64,000 nucleotides of DNA, from positions 9,520,098 through 9,584,097 of the forward strand of contig OY759266.1 of the NCBI GenBank assembly GCA_963662155.1, in the 5' to 3' direction. Below, piece after piece: positions 1 to 13,733 of this stretch. The notes under the pieces are model-generated. The model saw only the letters and a list, made by a program, of their open reading frames with translations, had not been told where the DNA came from and searched no databases. The stretch comes from Lamellibrachia columna. Taxonomy: Eukaryota > Annelida > Polychaeta > Sabellida > Siboglinidae. A program made the translations under genes and the position numbers. Position 1 is the stretch's first letter, and each line of letters begins with the position of its first letter.

Positions 1-42
<42 letters not shown>

Positions 43-54
43 CACATACATACA

Positions 55-88
<34 letters not shown>

Positions 89-190
89 CATACATACATA
101 CATACATACATACATACATACATACATACATACATACATACACACCCACCACCCCTCCCCCTCCACACACACACGCACACGCACATGTCA
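1..190. repeat. (TA)n and (CATA)n microsatellite block
   Basis: An alternating TA run passes into a long CATA/TACA tetranucleotide run and ends in CA/CCC-rich sequence. From 191 to 716 the DNA is AT-rich and I see no gene in it. Confidence 0.95.
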
Positions 191-716
191 AGGTTATGAC
201 TTTACAGCGTGATTTGTAGAATACATAAAACAAAATAAAAAGTATTAATTAAATACATAAAACATTATCTACAATCATAGAATATTAATGTACACTTCTA
301 AAACAAAAAAATACAAATTCTGAAGCATAAACAATAAATTATATTATAATTAATTGAACGTTAAAAACATCAGTTACTATTCTAAGTCATATATTTACAA
401 TTCAGCAACATTCAAGTAGGTACATTAAGATGGCCTACCAACGGCTCTCAGTTATGTAGATATATTCTAATATAGTTTTAAAACAGAGATTACGACAACG
501 GCACCGTGTAAATAACGAGAAAAAAAATTTGCGTAATTAAACAAATTTATTCAATGGAATCAGTTTCAGATCAATAAATAGGTAGGTCCTTATTAATTAA
601 AATGAATGATACTTAAACAGTTCTCGTGCAAACAGTCGAACGCAAGGTTTCTGATAACCCAAGTTATACTGGATAGGGTCTACAGTTCAAACTTAACTCA
701 TATTTTTCGTCGACAG

Positions 717-911
717 GGCAAAGACTACGGCCGAAGCAGTCAGACGGTGGTAACCGACGCCAGACACATGAGCAGGAACTGGAGGCCCGTCCAAAGCCGA
801 CCAGTGTCCGGCTCGTCCGTAGGAGACTTCGTGCGTGCCGGCGGACGTGACTACAGCACCATCGGTGACAACTGCCACAACGGCCGTTGCCGCATGATGG
901 CGCTGCCGTGA
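717..911 (+). CDS. Terminal exon of LRAT/NlpC-like small protein, array copy 0 (orphan exon)
   Basis: The sequence has a clean acceptor (cgacag at 711-716) and then 195 nt of open frame ending in TGA at 909-911. The frame is phase 0 at the acceptor. The exon encodes 64 residues from Gly-Lys-Asp-Tyr-Gly through SSQTVVTDARHMS to an acidic DNCHNGRCRMM ending. It matches the last exons at 8519, 16174 and 24510 in length, phase and motif, and the shared sequence ATAGTCGCCAGGTGGC follows the stop. The upstream exon with the conserved histidines should lie left of this window or be lost; none is visible in 1-716. The Cys of the NCH motif is the likely nucleophile if the family has the permuted papain-like fold. 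That is inferred from motif order only. From 912 to about 1955 I see no other gene. Confidence 0.72.
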   Translation, partial: GKDYGRSSQTVVTDARHMSRNWRPVQSRPVSGSSVGDFVRAGGRDYSTIGDNCHNGRCRMMALP

Positions 912-1956
912 GAGGATAGTCGCCAGGTGGCGCTAGGTATCTGCAATCTCGATTTGAAGGCGTACCTTACTGGTGTGTTTGTATGATGATTTTTTACAAC
1001 ACCGTGGCGTGGGCATAGCTTTCGTTGAAGAGTGGTCGAAATGAATGCTTCTGCCCACTTCGCCTACTAGGATACACCTTTATTGTAAATATTGACGTAT
1101 GTTTAAGACAGAGACGCAGAGAGACGTCTAAAAGCAGTTTTACGTAAACTCTGAAGGAGATTAAGAATATGGAGTGTGATTGTGCATTTGCTTGCATAAA
1201 TATAGATGCGACGAATGGAACATTATGAACATGAAAATTAGTAATTCATCTTGGCAAGGTGTGTTAGCGAAGCCGTGGCTACTTAAGACATAATATTGAA
1301 GACATGACGTGTTGTTCTTAATGTTGCATTTGTATTTTGCTTGTTGACACTGGTGCTTGCTTTAATAAAGTGATTTAAGTTAATTGTCAATTGCTTTGTC
1401 GCATTTGTTACTGATGTAAGTATGTTCAGTTGTTTGAGTTACCTGACATGATTGTCTTTAACATGATTATCCTCTTCGCACTGCTATGCCTTTAATATAT
1501 TGTTAAATAAAATGTTGCTTTCTTTTGCCAGTAATGTAAAGTCTCACCATACGAAACCAGAAGGAAAACAATTGTGGTATTTTTTTGTAAATCTAGGAAG
1601 TACTAAAACATCAAGGACTAAATAATGCATTGCAAAATATCAAAACAAATTTATGTTTACTTGAAAATATCTTGAAAGTAACTATTATGCATGGTTTAGC
1701 CAGGGTTTTTAATGGGTATTCCTATTTGTGGAATGTGTCAACCAAGCGCCTCGCGCCGCATTAAAATGTGTGGCACCCCCAATCAAAATGTGGGTGCTAT
1801 CCAATGTGACTGTGGGAAGGACGCTCAAATAATACTCCTAGAATGTCCTCTCCTACCAGAGCCTTGCAAACCAGACGACTTGGCCGTTTACTACTCGTGT
1901 GTCTGTGTTGTGTGGCGGAGAGAACCGTCGCGACACCACAGAACAATTATCGAGGT

Positions 1957-2075
1957 AGTCGCCCGGGTGCATAATAAGTTATTATATTGCCACAAAGTTA
2001 CAACACTAAATAATAAGTTATTATATTGCCACAAAGCTACAACAGTAAATAAGTTATTATAATTGCCACAAAGCT
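1957..2075 (+). repeat. Three-copy tandem repeat, about 38 bp unit
   Basis: The unit (TAATAAGTTATTATATTGCC followed by ACAAAGCTACAACA-type sequence) occurs three times in a row. Each unit contains a short AATAAGTTATTA inverted repeat. Confidence 0.85.
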
Positions 2076-2239
2076 ATAACACTAAAACTGCTTTTTAGAA
2101 CGCTGATTGACATTAGTTCTGCTGATTTTCTATAAAAAAAAATTACCCACCATCCCGACAAAAGCAGTCCAAAAACAATCAATGATTTGATCTGCTGTTT
2201 TGGCTTTCTGCGCAATCACACGCTTTGCAGTCGTCGCTG

Positions 2240-2335
2240 CATGTTGAGTATACAGTAGGCCTCAGCAAGCTGCCCAGGGTTCTATGTTTGAGTACACAGT
2301 AGGCCTCAGCAAGCTGCCCAGGGTTCTATGTAGGG
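2240..2335 (+). repeat. Direct repeat, two copies of about 44 bp
   Basis: Two nearly identical copies read 'acagtaggcctcagcaagc' and 'tgcccagggttctatgt' back to back. Confidence 0.85.
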
Positions 2336-2494
2336 TGTTCTCCGGACCTACGAGGAAGTCTCTCTGGTAAAGGACATCTTTATCGACAGCACACAAAATG
2401 CAGACGCCGAGCACAGTGAGGTCTACAAGATGACGGAAGAGATTTGGGTATGTGACCTCGGTCCGAAGGCGCGGGGGGAGGGTGGGGTAAGACC

Positions 2495-3033
2495 ATGAGA
2501 AACAACGTGGAGGAGACACAAAAAAAACACTGGCGACGCTTAGTATTCTTACCATTTCTAGACTACCTCCTTCAAGAATTGGACACTAGACTCAATGCGA
2601 TCATAGGGAAAGCTGTGCTCGGCCTGAAGCTCCTGTCCAATAACGTGGGTAAGTTGACAGATGCTAACATAGCCGATCTACAAGAATGGCGTTGCTATGA
2701 CCTGCCATACCTAACGCCCGTATAAGATGAATTCACGCTGTAGTCGAAGAAATGGGATTCGTCAGAAGAAACAAAGCCCTATAATCTACAAGAAACAATG
2801 AATGCAATATCGAGCTTCATGTTTCCAAATCTTTTCCGTATTTTTCACTTGCTGATGCTAATATCGGTCACCAGTGCTGGAGTAGAGCTTGTTAACTCTG
2901 CATTCACACTGCTGACAACCGTAATGCTGAGCACCGTGCACCAGGATCGACTCAATGGGTTGGTGTTACTTTTTATGCTGAAGTTCAGGGGCCTGGTGAT
3001 GCCACAACAGATCAAAAGTGGCACGAAGCAATA
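2495..3033 (+). pseudogene. hAT-type transposase remnant (C-terminal part)
   Basis: Two open stretches (2495-2725 and 2798-3034) carry hAT-like sequence in order. The first reads HWRRLVFLPFLDYLLQEL and later ends in YDLP, as in the middle of DUF4371/ZMYM-like hAT transposases. The second reads FPNLFRIFHLLMLISVTSAG and then STVHQDRLNGLVLL, which is the hAT C-terminal dimerisation region (SVTSAGVER... RSTM...RLNGL). A frame change and stop codons separate the two. The usual Glu-Arg after the Gly-Val is Glu-Leu here. This is a dead fragment of a DNA transposon, and no terminal repeats were found around it. Confidence 0.75.
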
Positions 3034-3035
3034 GC

Positions 3036-3848
3036 TTAACACCATTGCACTAAAAGCGAGATAAAAACAAGGATGAATCAATAAAAATATTTACAACAAA
3101 AGAAAGAAAAAATAAATAAGTAAAAACATATTTATTTATCTATCTATCTGGTGGTCATGGTAACCAGGAAATAACGCTACGCCCTACAAGATACATCACC
3201 TGACTTCATGAGTACAAGGACATCAAACTCGACGTCCAATCAATTATAGACAAGTACAAATGGAAGCTCCCAAGAAGGATGCGTTTCATTAATCTTCTGA
3301 GCGCCCATTGAACTGCTACTGAATGACGCACACTAACCATACATGGCTACGTACAATACACTAATACATTAAACGTTTCAACGTGTTCCTTTAATAACGA
3401 CGGAGATCCACCGCTTTTATTTACTTCTGTGATGGCGTCTAAAATCATACGACAAACTTATAGCTTTCGAAGAACAAATATTTTTTATGCTAGACAAATG
3501 TCTGACAAAACCCAGCGGATTTTGATTGATTTAGATATATTTCATATCGTGATAGACACTCGAAGTAAAAAATGGATATCAACCAAACAAATGTGGAAGG
3601 CCTGGGAAACGCTAAGTTCGAACCAATGTTATGGCGGTCTCATACAAGGCATAACACTTTGCCACCGTTGTCAAAGGACTTCCCAGTTGAAAGTTTCATT
3701 AAACGTATCGTTAGTTGTTAGGAAATTACATTCCTGAATTGTTCCGACTCTTAACTGCCTCAAACAGTAAACTATGTAGCTTCCTGTTTCTTCACGTTCA
3801 AGGTTAATCCGCTAGATGGAGTGACTGTCTCACGCAATCATCGATTGG
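3036..3848. other. No recognised gene
   Basis: Mostly AT-rich sequence. An open frame of 102 codons at 3429-3737 (+) has a basic, methionine-containing start but resembles no family I know, and no splice context supports it. Confidence 0.5.
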
Positions 3849-4030
3849 TCACGCATGAATAACCATTATATAACCACGGAACAAAAAACGTCTCGGTGAA
3901 TTCCATCGCCGGAACCAACTTGTGTCTAGTGACGCATTCATAACCATTATATCCACGGAAAAGAAGCAACACCAACACATATGAGACTGCCACTGCGTTG
4001 AGAAGGCGGCCTAGACAGCAGTACGACGTA
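3849..4030 (+). promoter_or_regulatory. Core promoter and leader exon of array gene A (duplicated TATA module)
   Basis: The block TCACGCATGAATAACC, then TATATAA at 3866-3872, then accacggaa, recurs 20 bases or more downstream in a second copy around 3930-3960 (CGCATTCATAACCATTATAT). It also recurs upstream of gene C at 20870-20900 and 22195-22225. About 135 bases after the TATA box the shared sequence GAC|GTAAGTAAACC provides a splice donor at 4028. I read this as a TATA promoter with a non-coding first exon. Support is conservation between copies only; no transcript data are available. From 4030 to about 4730 I see no gene. Confidence 0.55.
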
Positions 4031-4734
4031 AGTAAACCGCCCTGAAGCCTATTTAAAACGACTATTCGGATTTTTTAACACGACACAGCTTTTTGTTTTG
4101 TCGCCGATCTGTAGTTACATTTTCGTCACGTCAAATGCTAAAAAAAAATTTTTTTTGAGAAAATCAACAAGATACTCCCGTCACACGTCACCAACATATA
4201 TCGGACTCGTCTCGTTCATGGTGCATGGTTCCATCTATCATTGGCATTTAAATTGTTATGCCCTGTATACTAGTAATTTAAATCCTTGAAAGGGGAATCG
4301 TCTCAAAATCACTGGCACTTGATTCGTCAACCATCGACTAGGAAGTAAAATTACGATCTGCCCAAAACAACACAACTATCCGATAGATGGCGCCATTTGT
4401 AGCATCATTTCTAGCTTCAGTTACCAATGTTCGGTGGTGTGGAGCCACGTTTTGTCACCCTCTGCGACAAATTTCATTGGTATCCCGGAATCTGAGTAAA
4501 CAGTTAAACTGACTCTCAAGCTAACAAGCTAACCAGTTTATCTGAAGCATTCGAACCAACTTTAAACATCGAATATTGACTAAAGTGCGTGCGTGCACAG
4601 AATAATTCATGCAATTAGCTAGTGTAGATAGCAAATCATTAGTCATATCCATAGGCGTGACAAGATCTATCATCGCTTGAATTTGGGCGGAAGTATTTTT
4701 CTTCTTTTCTTAAAATGTCGTCACACTATAAAAC

Positions 4735-5165
4735 AGGGAATATAAATACCACTAATGCGAAGTACCAACGGTAGAAGTAAGGACCACTAACACAAGGTAC
4801 TGCGGCAGAGGTAAGGCCTATTAACCCACGGTATTGCGGCAGACGTACGGACCACTAATATAATGTTCTGCCGGCAGAAGTACGGACCACTAACACAATG
4901 TTCTGCCGGCAGAAGTAAAGACCATTAAAACATGGTACTGCTTGTAGAAGTAACATCCAGTAACATAAGTGAAGACCACTAACACGAGGCACCACTGGTA
5001 TAAGCAAGGGCAATAACAATAACACCGGTAGAAGTAAGGTTCACTGGCATAAGGTGTCAATAGTAGAAGTAAGGTTCCACTAATAAAAGTAAATTCACTA
5101 ACACAATGTACTTCCGCAGAAGTAATGGCCACTACCTGGTAACACAAGGGTTTGCCGTAGGAGTG
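4735..5165. repeat. Degenerate minisatellite, about 35-40 bp unit
   Basis: Loose repeats of 'gcagaagtacggaccacta' followed by 'acacaatgttctgc' are visible roughly ten times, increasingly diverged toward the right. Confidence 0.75.
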
Positions 5166-5388
5166 AGAGAATACCAAGCCACGTGATAGAAACCACGATC
5201 ACTGGCAATACATAGTACTTTCACTTTCACTGTTGCTGCGACATGCGATACAGACAGGTCGGTTACTCTCAAGTCATCTCCACTGAACATCTCAAGAGGT
5301 TGAGTGCCGACAATCTTTGTCTGATCATTAAGCATCTGTTGCAGCAAAAATCCCGAGCAGAATCGCGCCATTTGTGACACAGACAACG

Positions 5389-5443
5389 ATGATTTCCTTC
5401 TGGCAACTTGTGTTGCTATCGCAGAAAGCCGCGGAGTGTTTGG
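5389..5443 (+). pseudogene. Possible first coding exon of array gene A (frame-damaged)
   Basis: An ATG in the shared context acaacgATG begins a short hydrophobic stretch (MISFWQLVLLSQ) and the exon ends at a donor GG|GTATGT. It resembles the first exon of gene C at 23543, including the upstream words 'aaatcccgagca' and 'tttcc...tggcaac'. The length is 55 nt, which leaves phase 1, but exon 2 at 7901 needs phase 2. As read, the join runs into a stop. Either the exon has lost 2 bases or another donor or start is used. From 5444 to 5700 nothing else is seen. Confidence 0.4.
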
Positions 5444-5702
5444 GGTATGTAGAATTTTTATAAAACAGTAATCCTTCACATTTCCTTCTTGACACATTAA
5501 ATACTAATACCAAGTTCGGAGAAGTAAGCTAAAATGCCACACTTTCTCAAAAGCCCTTGAATTTCGTGATAATTTTGCAACTGCATTGTTTTTATTAAAA
5601 CGCACTAAACAATTACCAGTGGGAATATCACTTTATCCAGTACATACATGTACCTAAAGTGTAGAAAATACGAATCAAACACCTGTATCATTTCACAAAC
5701 AT

Positions 5703-5842
5703 GTATATACATGCATACATGCATACATGCATACATACATACATACATACATACATACATACATACATACATACATACATACATACATACATACATACAT
5801 ACATACATACATACATACATACATACATACATACTTACACCA

Positions 5843-5903
<61 letters not shown>
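5703..5903. repeat. (CATA)n followed by (TA)n microsatellite
   Basis: About 130 bases of CATA/TACA units run directly into about 55 bases of TA. Both strands are open in several frames, so long apparent proteins of His-Thr-Tyr-Ile repeats here are not genes. Confidence 0.97.
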
Positions 5904-5904
<1 letters not shown>

Positions 5905-5935
5905 TCGTCCTCATCGAAAAAGTAAACAATATCTG

Positions 5936-5987
<52 letters not shown>

Positions 5988-6021
5988 CAGATATTGTTCA
6001 CTTTTTCGATGAGGACGAGGA
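5902..6021. repeat. Large inverted repeat with a (TA)n centre
   Basis: The left arm (CCTCGTCCTCATCGAAAAAG onward) and right arm (ending CTTTTTCGATGAGGACGAGG) are near-perfect reverse complements over about 38 bases. They are separated by a TA run of about 45 bases. The whole unit could fold into a long hairpin or cruciform. Confidence 0.9.
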
Positions 6022-6204
6022 GAAAATTTTCTACAAATGGCTCATATTACATTATGCGTTGGAAATATGAGCATGGCCCGTAGATACTATGGGCATGAGT
6101 GATCATGTTACCCAAGATGGTCTTAGACACACCATAGTCATAGCCTAACCCAATACAAGAAACAATGCTGAACATGGGTACACGCACGCATGACGCATAC
6201 GTAT

Positions 6205-7727
6205 TAGTGACCTGCACGGGCCGGACTTTGGGTCCAAGGGCCGGGCCTCTACAAAATTTCGCGGACCGGGCCGGGCCTTAGCCAACATATTGCGGGCCAG
6301 AGCCGTGCCTGGGCTAAAAAAATATTAAACAAATCGGGTTTGGGCCGGGCCTGGGCCTAGTGTGAGCGGGCCGGGCCGGGCCGGGCCGGGCCGGGCCGGG
6401 CCGGGCCGGGCCGGGCCGGGCCGGGCCTGGGCTGGGCCTGGACCTTATAAAAATATTACAAAACCTAGATTTTTTTATTTAATATTACTAAAAACTGATT
6501 ATAAATTGTATTTCCAGTTAACGAATGTTTAAAATTATTTCTTTAGTATTACATAGTTAAGATCTTGCATGGAATTATGAATGACACCAGTGCTTTATAT
6601 ATTGGAATGTAGTTTAACCTCTTTTCAACAATGGGACTTCCTATGGTATAATTTTAATAATGTGCATTCTTTTAATATAGACATTTCATATAATAGCAAT
6701 GCATAGTATTGCATGCACAGTACACACATTACACAGTACATATTACTACTACATAGTACATACAGAATACATATGTTACAGATGCATATTTTTTGCATCA
6801 ATGTAGCCTTTTGCATAGATCTAATAGCCCCATAAGTTAACTTGGCTGGAAGTAGCCAGCCCGAAATGTTTACTTTAGACATATTTGCAGAAGAAATCAA
6901 GCCATGGTTAACCATCGATGTATCACCCTTAGACTCTACCATTGGACATTCTATTGTCTTCCCTCCAAATCTTGCTTGGATGAATGACCCGTCCACTGCC
7001 CAGTGCCCACCCCAGTTGGTAGTTGGTATTCTGATTAATTCACACTTGTACTAATTCACACCTGTCTGAACCTGATATGTCTCAGTATAGTGACTGCAGG
7101 CCTGCTGGAAATGCCACTGAGTTTCACTGCCAGTGGGTGACATTTAATTGAAATATCAATTAATACCAAATTAACTGCCCCATACTGGTAACATTATTTA
7201 ATTTAATTATGTTAACTTAGTTGAACAAATTCAATTAACAACATAATTTAAGATTATGGTTTGTATTAGGGTTAAGTTAGGGTTAGATAAACAAATCTCC
7301 TACACTAACCATAAGCTAATAAATTAAAGCCATATATAAAAATATGTTATAATACTTAATAGTAATGACAATAAAAAGTTGATTATTTTTCTTCAGGATA
7401 TTCGTCCGTTTGAAGCAGTTGGTTGTGCTGGATTTCTAGAACTCGTCCAGCACACTATGGACAGTAGACAGCAGACTAGCAGACATTATACAATGTTCAT
7501 ATATTATTTTTTTATGTTTATTTAATAAAAACAATATGTATGTAAATCAACTACACCACTCTCAATTTGCAATTATGTAATACTAAAGAAATAATGTTAA
7601 ACATTCATTAACCGGAAATACAATTTAAAATCAGTTTTTATTAATATTAAAATTAAAGATCTGGATTTTGTATTAATATTTTTATTAGATCCAGGCCCAG
7701 CCCAGGCCCGGCCCGGCCCGCTCACAC
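6205..7727 (-). mobile_element. hAT-like element, copy 1, reverse orientation, right side truncated
   Basis: The left end TAGTGACCTGCACGGGCC is followed by GGCCGGGCC-rich subterminal repeats and a long AT-rich interior. The sequence is the reverse complement of the complete copy at 19175-20731 along most of its length. Shared parts include the interior 'tgcaaaatatgcat' region, the AATTAATTAA region and the CCCGGCCC tract. At its far end it breaks off inside the CCCGGCCCGCTCACACTA subterminal sequence and is replaced by a GTGC microsatellite. No intact transposase frame is visible, so it is probably a non-autonomous copy. Confidence 0.8.
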
Positions 7728-7734
7728 TATATAC

Positions 7735-7737
7735 ATG

Positions 7738-7809
<72 letters not shown>

Positions 7810-7811
7810 TG
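7735..7811. repeat. (GTGC)n microsatellite
   Basis: About 19 uninterrupted GTGC units sit at the broken end of the hAT copy and just upstream of exon 2 of gene A. A shorter version of the same run lies at the equivalent place in gene B (14058-14097). Confidence 0.96.
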
Positions 7812-7900
7812 TCTGTATGTCGTGCCACAACAGGAACGATACCGTCAGTCTCGATGATTATGTTGTTGTAACTAATAACAACTGTCTGTGTCTTCAGCAG

Positions 7901-8713
7901 TTCTAGTGGAGGCAGAGGCCGGTTCATAACTGATGGTCAACCACCCGCGCCCGACATCCCCACGAGAAGTAAGCTATTTCAGCTCTATAGCCAGCCAGTA
8001 ATGAAAATGACACACGTCGAGCGACCATTAGAGAATGGATGTTCGTCAAGATCTTTGAATGAACCAGTGACGGGGATTTCTAAGGTGCTTTCGAAGATAC
8101 CTGGCCCCCTCAAGCACTCCGGAGTCGTCGTTGACACACCGGACGGAAGCCGATACCTCATTCACAAGGTATGTATGGCAGGGCCATGACTGGGCAGTGA
8201 GTACCTTCCAGAAAGACAGCCATTTGTATTCCACCATGAAGTCGTTTAGATCTGTGGTTAGAATCTTCCATGCCTTGCTTTGAAGTTGGTAAGATCTAAG
8301 GTTTCCATTACCAAGAGCCCCATTCAATCAAATCCAGGATTGAGCAGTCTCCAACGTGTTTGTGACAAACAACTAACTTTGTTTCTCAGTAAGTAAACAA
8401 AGTTAATGGGTTTTCAAGAAAATGTTACGATCGATTAACCAAACTTAACATACAGATGACAGGCCTACGCAGTGCACGCTAGGTACAGTTCGAACTGATG
8501 CCTATGTGTGGTTGACAGGGCGAAAACTTCGGCAAAAGCAGCCAGACGGTGGTGACAGACGCCAGGCACATGAGTAGCAAATGGAAAGAAGTCGAAAGCA
8601 AGGAAGTGTCCGGCTCGACTGTAGGAGATTTCGTTCGTGTCGGCGGCGAAGCGTACAACATCTTCACCGATAACTGCCACCTCGGCCGGCGCCGAATGAT
8701 GGAGCTGAAGTGA
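7901..8713 (+). CDS. LRAT/NlpC-like small protein, array gene A (exons 2 and 3)
   Basis: The coding exons are 7901-8168 (acceptor after cttcagcag, donor CACAAG|GTATGT) and 8519-8713 (acceptor gttgacag, stop TGA 8711-8713). Exon 2 opens with a Gly/Ser/Arg-rich linker, then LYSQPV and THVERPL. It ends with the core KHSGVVVDTPDGSRYLIHK. Exon 3 runs GENFGKSSQTVVTDARHMSS to TDNCHLGRRRMMELK. The order His, His 16 residues later, then Cys about 70 residues after the first His is the order seen in LRAT/HRASLS and other permuted NlpC/P60-type enzymes. A catalytic role is inferred and the substrate is unknown. The first exon (see 5389) is doubtful, so this copy may be a pseudogene. The 3' flank carries the family sequence ATAGTCGCCA. 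Confidence 0.75.
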
Positions 8714-10201
<1,488 letters not shown>

Positions 10202-10776
10202 GCACCCTTACTCATTAGGTGTTGCGTCACCTTTAATCGCATTTGATTTGTTACCATTGTTAGTTTACCATTGTTAGGAGTTTAGCCCAATTTTTCATGT
10301 ATTCTATTTTACTGGTGGGATTGAGTACCCCAACCTTTCTGTTTGTAAATGTATGTGTATGGCTAATCAACTTGGTAATTACGCCCCTACTACGGCACTT
10401 GTAACTAATTGTGATTGTCACTCCTGTGTAGGGGCTCTTCGGCATTCCATGCCTAAGATTACTGTATTAAATAAATGGATTGTCATTTTCTCACTCATAC
10501 ATGTTTTCAATTATGACTGATATGTACAGAAACTAGCCCAGGCTTCACACAAGTTTTTGATATCATTAAGACCAGGCAGTCAGATTAAGTAGGGATATTA
10601 AATTCAATGACATAAGACGCAGGCATGCGAAATAGTCTATACACTTGTCTGTTATGGTGAAACTATACGTCAGAGTCACGTAGAAGACTCTGTGTGGTAC
10701 ACAGTGATGTATTCAGATTGTTGTGCAGTGAACCCAGAAACTGAAGTATTTGTCAAAACTAAGAAATAGCACACGC

Positions 10777-10966
<190 letters not shown>

Positions 10967-11198
10967 TGTTGAACAACGGTTATTAAAACACAGCTGATAT
11001 AAACAGAGTTTCTAGTGTCTAGTTGTTTCCAGCACCCGGCAACGTTCTATTAACTGACTACGGTCTGTATAATTATACCGTGGTTAGAATGTTATGGCCT
11101 TTTGAAGTCTCATTAAACTAGTTAGCTTTTTCAGAACTTTATCGCCAAGCACCAGATGTACCGTGTCCGGTTTGCGTCTTGAATTCAAAACTCTGACA

Positions 11199-12080
11199 TG
11201 AAAGGCGGATGTGCTAATCACTACATTTACATTTTTGGGTTTTGTAATATAAGTACATAACGTCAATTAGTTATGCTATACTGTTCCTCTTTCTATTGTG
11301 TATGTATTTCTATGATGCATTTTCATTTACATGGCGCAAAGGTCTCAGGAAACGTTTTAATCTACCAGTTTGCACTCACTGTTATTATATGGCACTACTA
11401 CTACTTTTAGCAGAATGTCTCCCGATTAAAATTCAGACCATGAATCGAATGGTAAGCTTTACACATAGTATTTTAAAATGCAATAACAGTTTGGATAGAC
11501 TCTCTTGAGAGGGCAATCTAGCCCTTCGGGGTATTGGTTCATATATGTCTAAAAGTTTCAATTACACTTTGTCTCAGTTCAAACTTGATGCCACGACTTT
11601 CTATAATATGAAACCTAGCCACTTTTATTATATCATTCTGAACCAATATCGGAAGGGGCTGGATGAAAAAATATTAAACACAGTTTCCTTGGATGTGCTG
11701 AATAATATTGAGAATGAGTGTAGCACTTTTTTAGTCAAAGACGTGTTAGTCTCTTTGTGTGCAAAGATACTTCAATTGTAATTGAACTGTACACATTGTC
11801 GTGCGAATAAATATATATGTTTACTATTACTACACTACCGTGCCTCTAGTTTGCAATAATGCTGATACAGAGTTAAGACGATTACGTGTTGGTTTAGTCA
11901 ATTGTAGTATACTCGTTTGGAATAGGCCTACCTATAGGTGTAAATGAAACAAAATCCACTGCGTTTAGCCGAAACTCTAGACTCAAAAGTAGTTGCACCT
12001 CGTCTACTGTAAATTTTACATTTAAAGTTATACATATGTGACGAATACATGAAAATACATAGGACTACTTTATCACGTTT
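11199..12080 (+). repeat. Long duplicated segment, right copy
   Basis: This is the fuller copy of the 9361 segment. It includes an open stretch of 78 codons at 11545-11781 that encodes a Leu/Asn-rich peptide (FYNMKPSHFYYIILNQY). The same peptide is partly preserved in the left copy. The origin is unknown and a mobile element is likely. From 12080 to 12274 nothing is recognised. Confidence 0.85.
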
Positions 12081-12274
12081 TTTCCCAGCAAATCCGTATT
12101 AAAACGGGATACGGCTCAAGGCTGCATTCCTCCCAAAAATCCGTATTGTATACGTACGATGTCGCCTGTCTGAAGTTTGGGTTGATTACATTAGACCCTA
12201 ACTTGATTAAAACCGGATAATTGGTGTCCCAAATTACATCATTTCAAGTGTTTTGTCTAAACAAAACGTCAAAT

Positions 12275-13170
12275 GGGAAGGAAGGTGGATACTACCCTAC
12301 CACACACCCCGAGGTAGGAAGGGGGATACTCCCCTACCATATACACCCCTAGGTAGGAAGGGGGATACTCCCCTACCACACACCCAGGGGTAGGAAGGGG
12401 GATACTCCCCTACCATATACACCCCTAGGTAGGAAGGGGGATACTCCCCTACCATATACACTCGTAGGTAGGAAGGGGGATACTCCCCTTCCACATACAC
12501 CCTGGGGTAGGAAGGTGGTTACTCCCCTACCACACACACCCCGAGGTAGGAAGGGGGATACTTCCCTACCATATACACCCCTAGGTAGGAAGGGGGATAC
12601 TCCCATACCACACACACACCCTGGGGTAGGAAGGGGATACTCCCCTACCACACACACCCCGAGGTAGGAAGGGGGATACTCCCCTACCACAAACCCCGGG
12701 GTAGGAAGGGGGATACTACCCTACCACACACCCCGAGGTAGGAAGGGGGATACTCCCCTACCACACACACACACCCCGAGGTAGGAAGGGGGATACTCCC
12801 CTACCACACACACACACCCCGAGGTAGGAAGGGGGATACTCCCCTACCACACACCCCGGGGTAGGAAGGGGGATACTCCCCTACCACACACACCCTGGGG
12901 TAGGAAGGTGGTTACTCCCCTATCACACACACCCCGAGGTAGGAAGGGGGATACTCCCCTACCATATACACCCCTAGATAGGAAGAGGGATACTCCCCTA
13001 CCACACACCCCGAGGTAGGAAGGGGGATACTACCCTACCACACACCCCGAGGTAGGAAGGGGGATACTCCCCTACCACACACACCCTGGGGTAGGAAGGG
13101 GGATACTCCCCTACCACACACACCCCGAGGTAGGAAGGGGGATACTCCCCTACCATATACACACCTAGGT
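12275..13170. repeat. Minisatellite, about 40 bp unit, roughly 22 copies
   Basis: The unit is GGTAGGAAGGGGGATACTCC followed by CCTACCACACACACCCCGA, with small variants (TATACACCCCTA in place of the CA-rich part). GGGGATACTCCCC inside each unit is an inverted repeat, so the array could fold into hairpins. Both strands are open in several frames (GVYGRGVSPFLPRGV type), which is a repeat artefact. Confidence 0.96.
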
Positions 13171-13464
13171 TTTAACATACTTTTCACAAAAAGTGACTTT
13201 AACTTAAAATTGTAACAACTAGCCCCGGTCTCCCCTACCTCTCACAGTGCACAGCAGCAATCCCTTTCATGCTTATCAATAAATTGCAGCTTGCCCATTT
13301 ACCACATACACAGTAGTCGGGTTGGTTACACAAACAGAAAAAGAACATGGCGCTGCGTTGAAAGTCCCACCACCGAGCAAAATTACACAGCTCAGCCATG
13401 CATTACCCTCTGACTACGGGGATAAAAGCACGCGCCTCTGGGATTGCTCACCGAGTACATTTTT

Positions 13465-13565
13465 TGTTGGTTACTCATTCATCATCACCAGATAACCACG
13501 GAAAAAGAAAGCATACGCATGGGGAATTCCCAGCATCAGACTACTCTTTGCAGTGACGCATATAT
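13465..13565 (+). promoter_or_regulatory. Promoter-like module of array gene B (TATA box degraded)
   Basis: ACTCATTCATCATCACCAGA then TAACCACGGAAAAAGAAAGC aligns with the gene C module, in which CACTATATAACCACGG occupies the same place. Here the TATA word reads CCAGATAACC. A TATATAG lies farther down at 13561. Function is uncertain. Confidence 0.4.
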
Positions 13566-13733
13566 AGTCCGCCTTTCTGTTAGCAGCAAGCACAGGCATA
13601 AATAGAACATCCGTTAGTAAAATACGGCACATCGCATGAAGGTTGACTAACTCCAACCATCGTCCGAGACAACGGAGCAACTGCTGCAGTACAACTCACG
13701 AACAATATCACGCCAACGATTGCATAGACAACG

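Noticed and set aside
3429..3737. 102-codon open frame as a gene
   Set aside because: No recognised motif, no splice context and no copy elsewhere in the array; left as undetermined.
12297..12690. Repeat protein of the GVYGRGVSPFLPR type
   Set aside because: The frame is kept by the 40-bp minisatellite only; unit variants shift frame further along.
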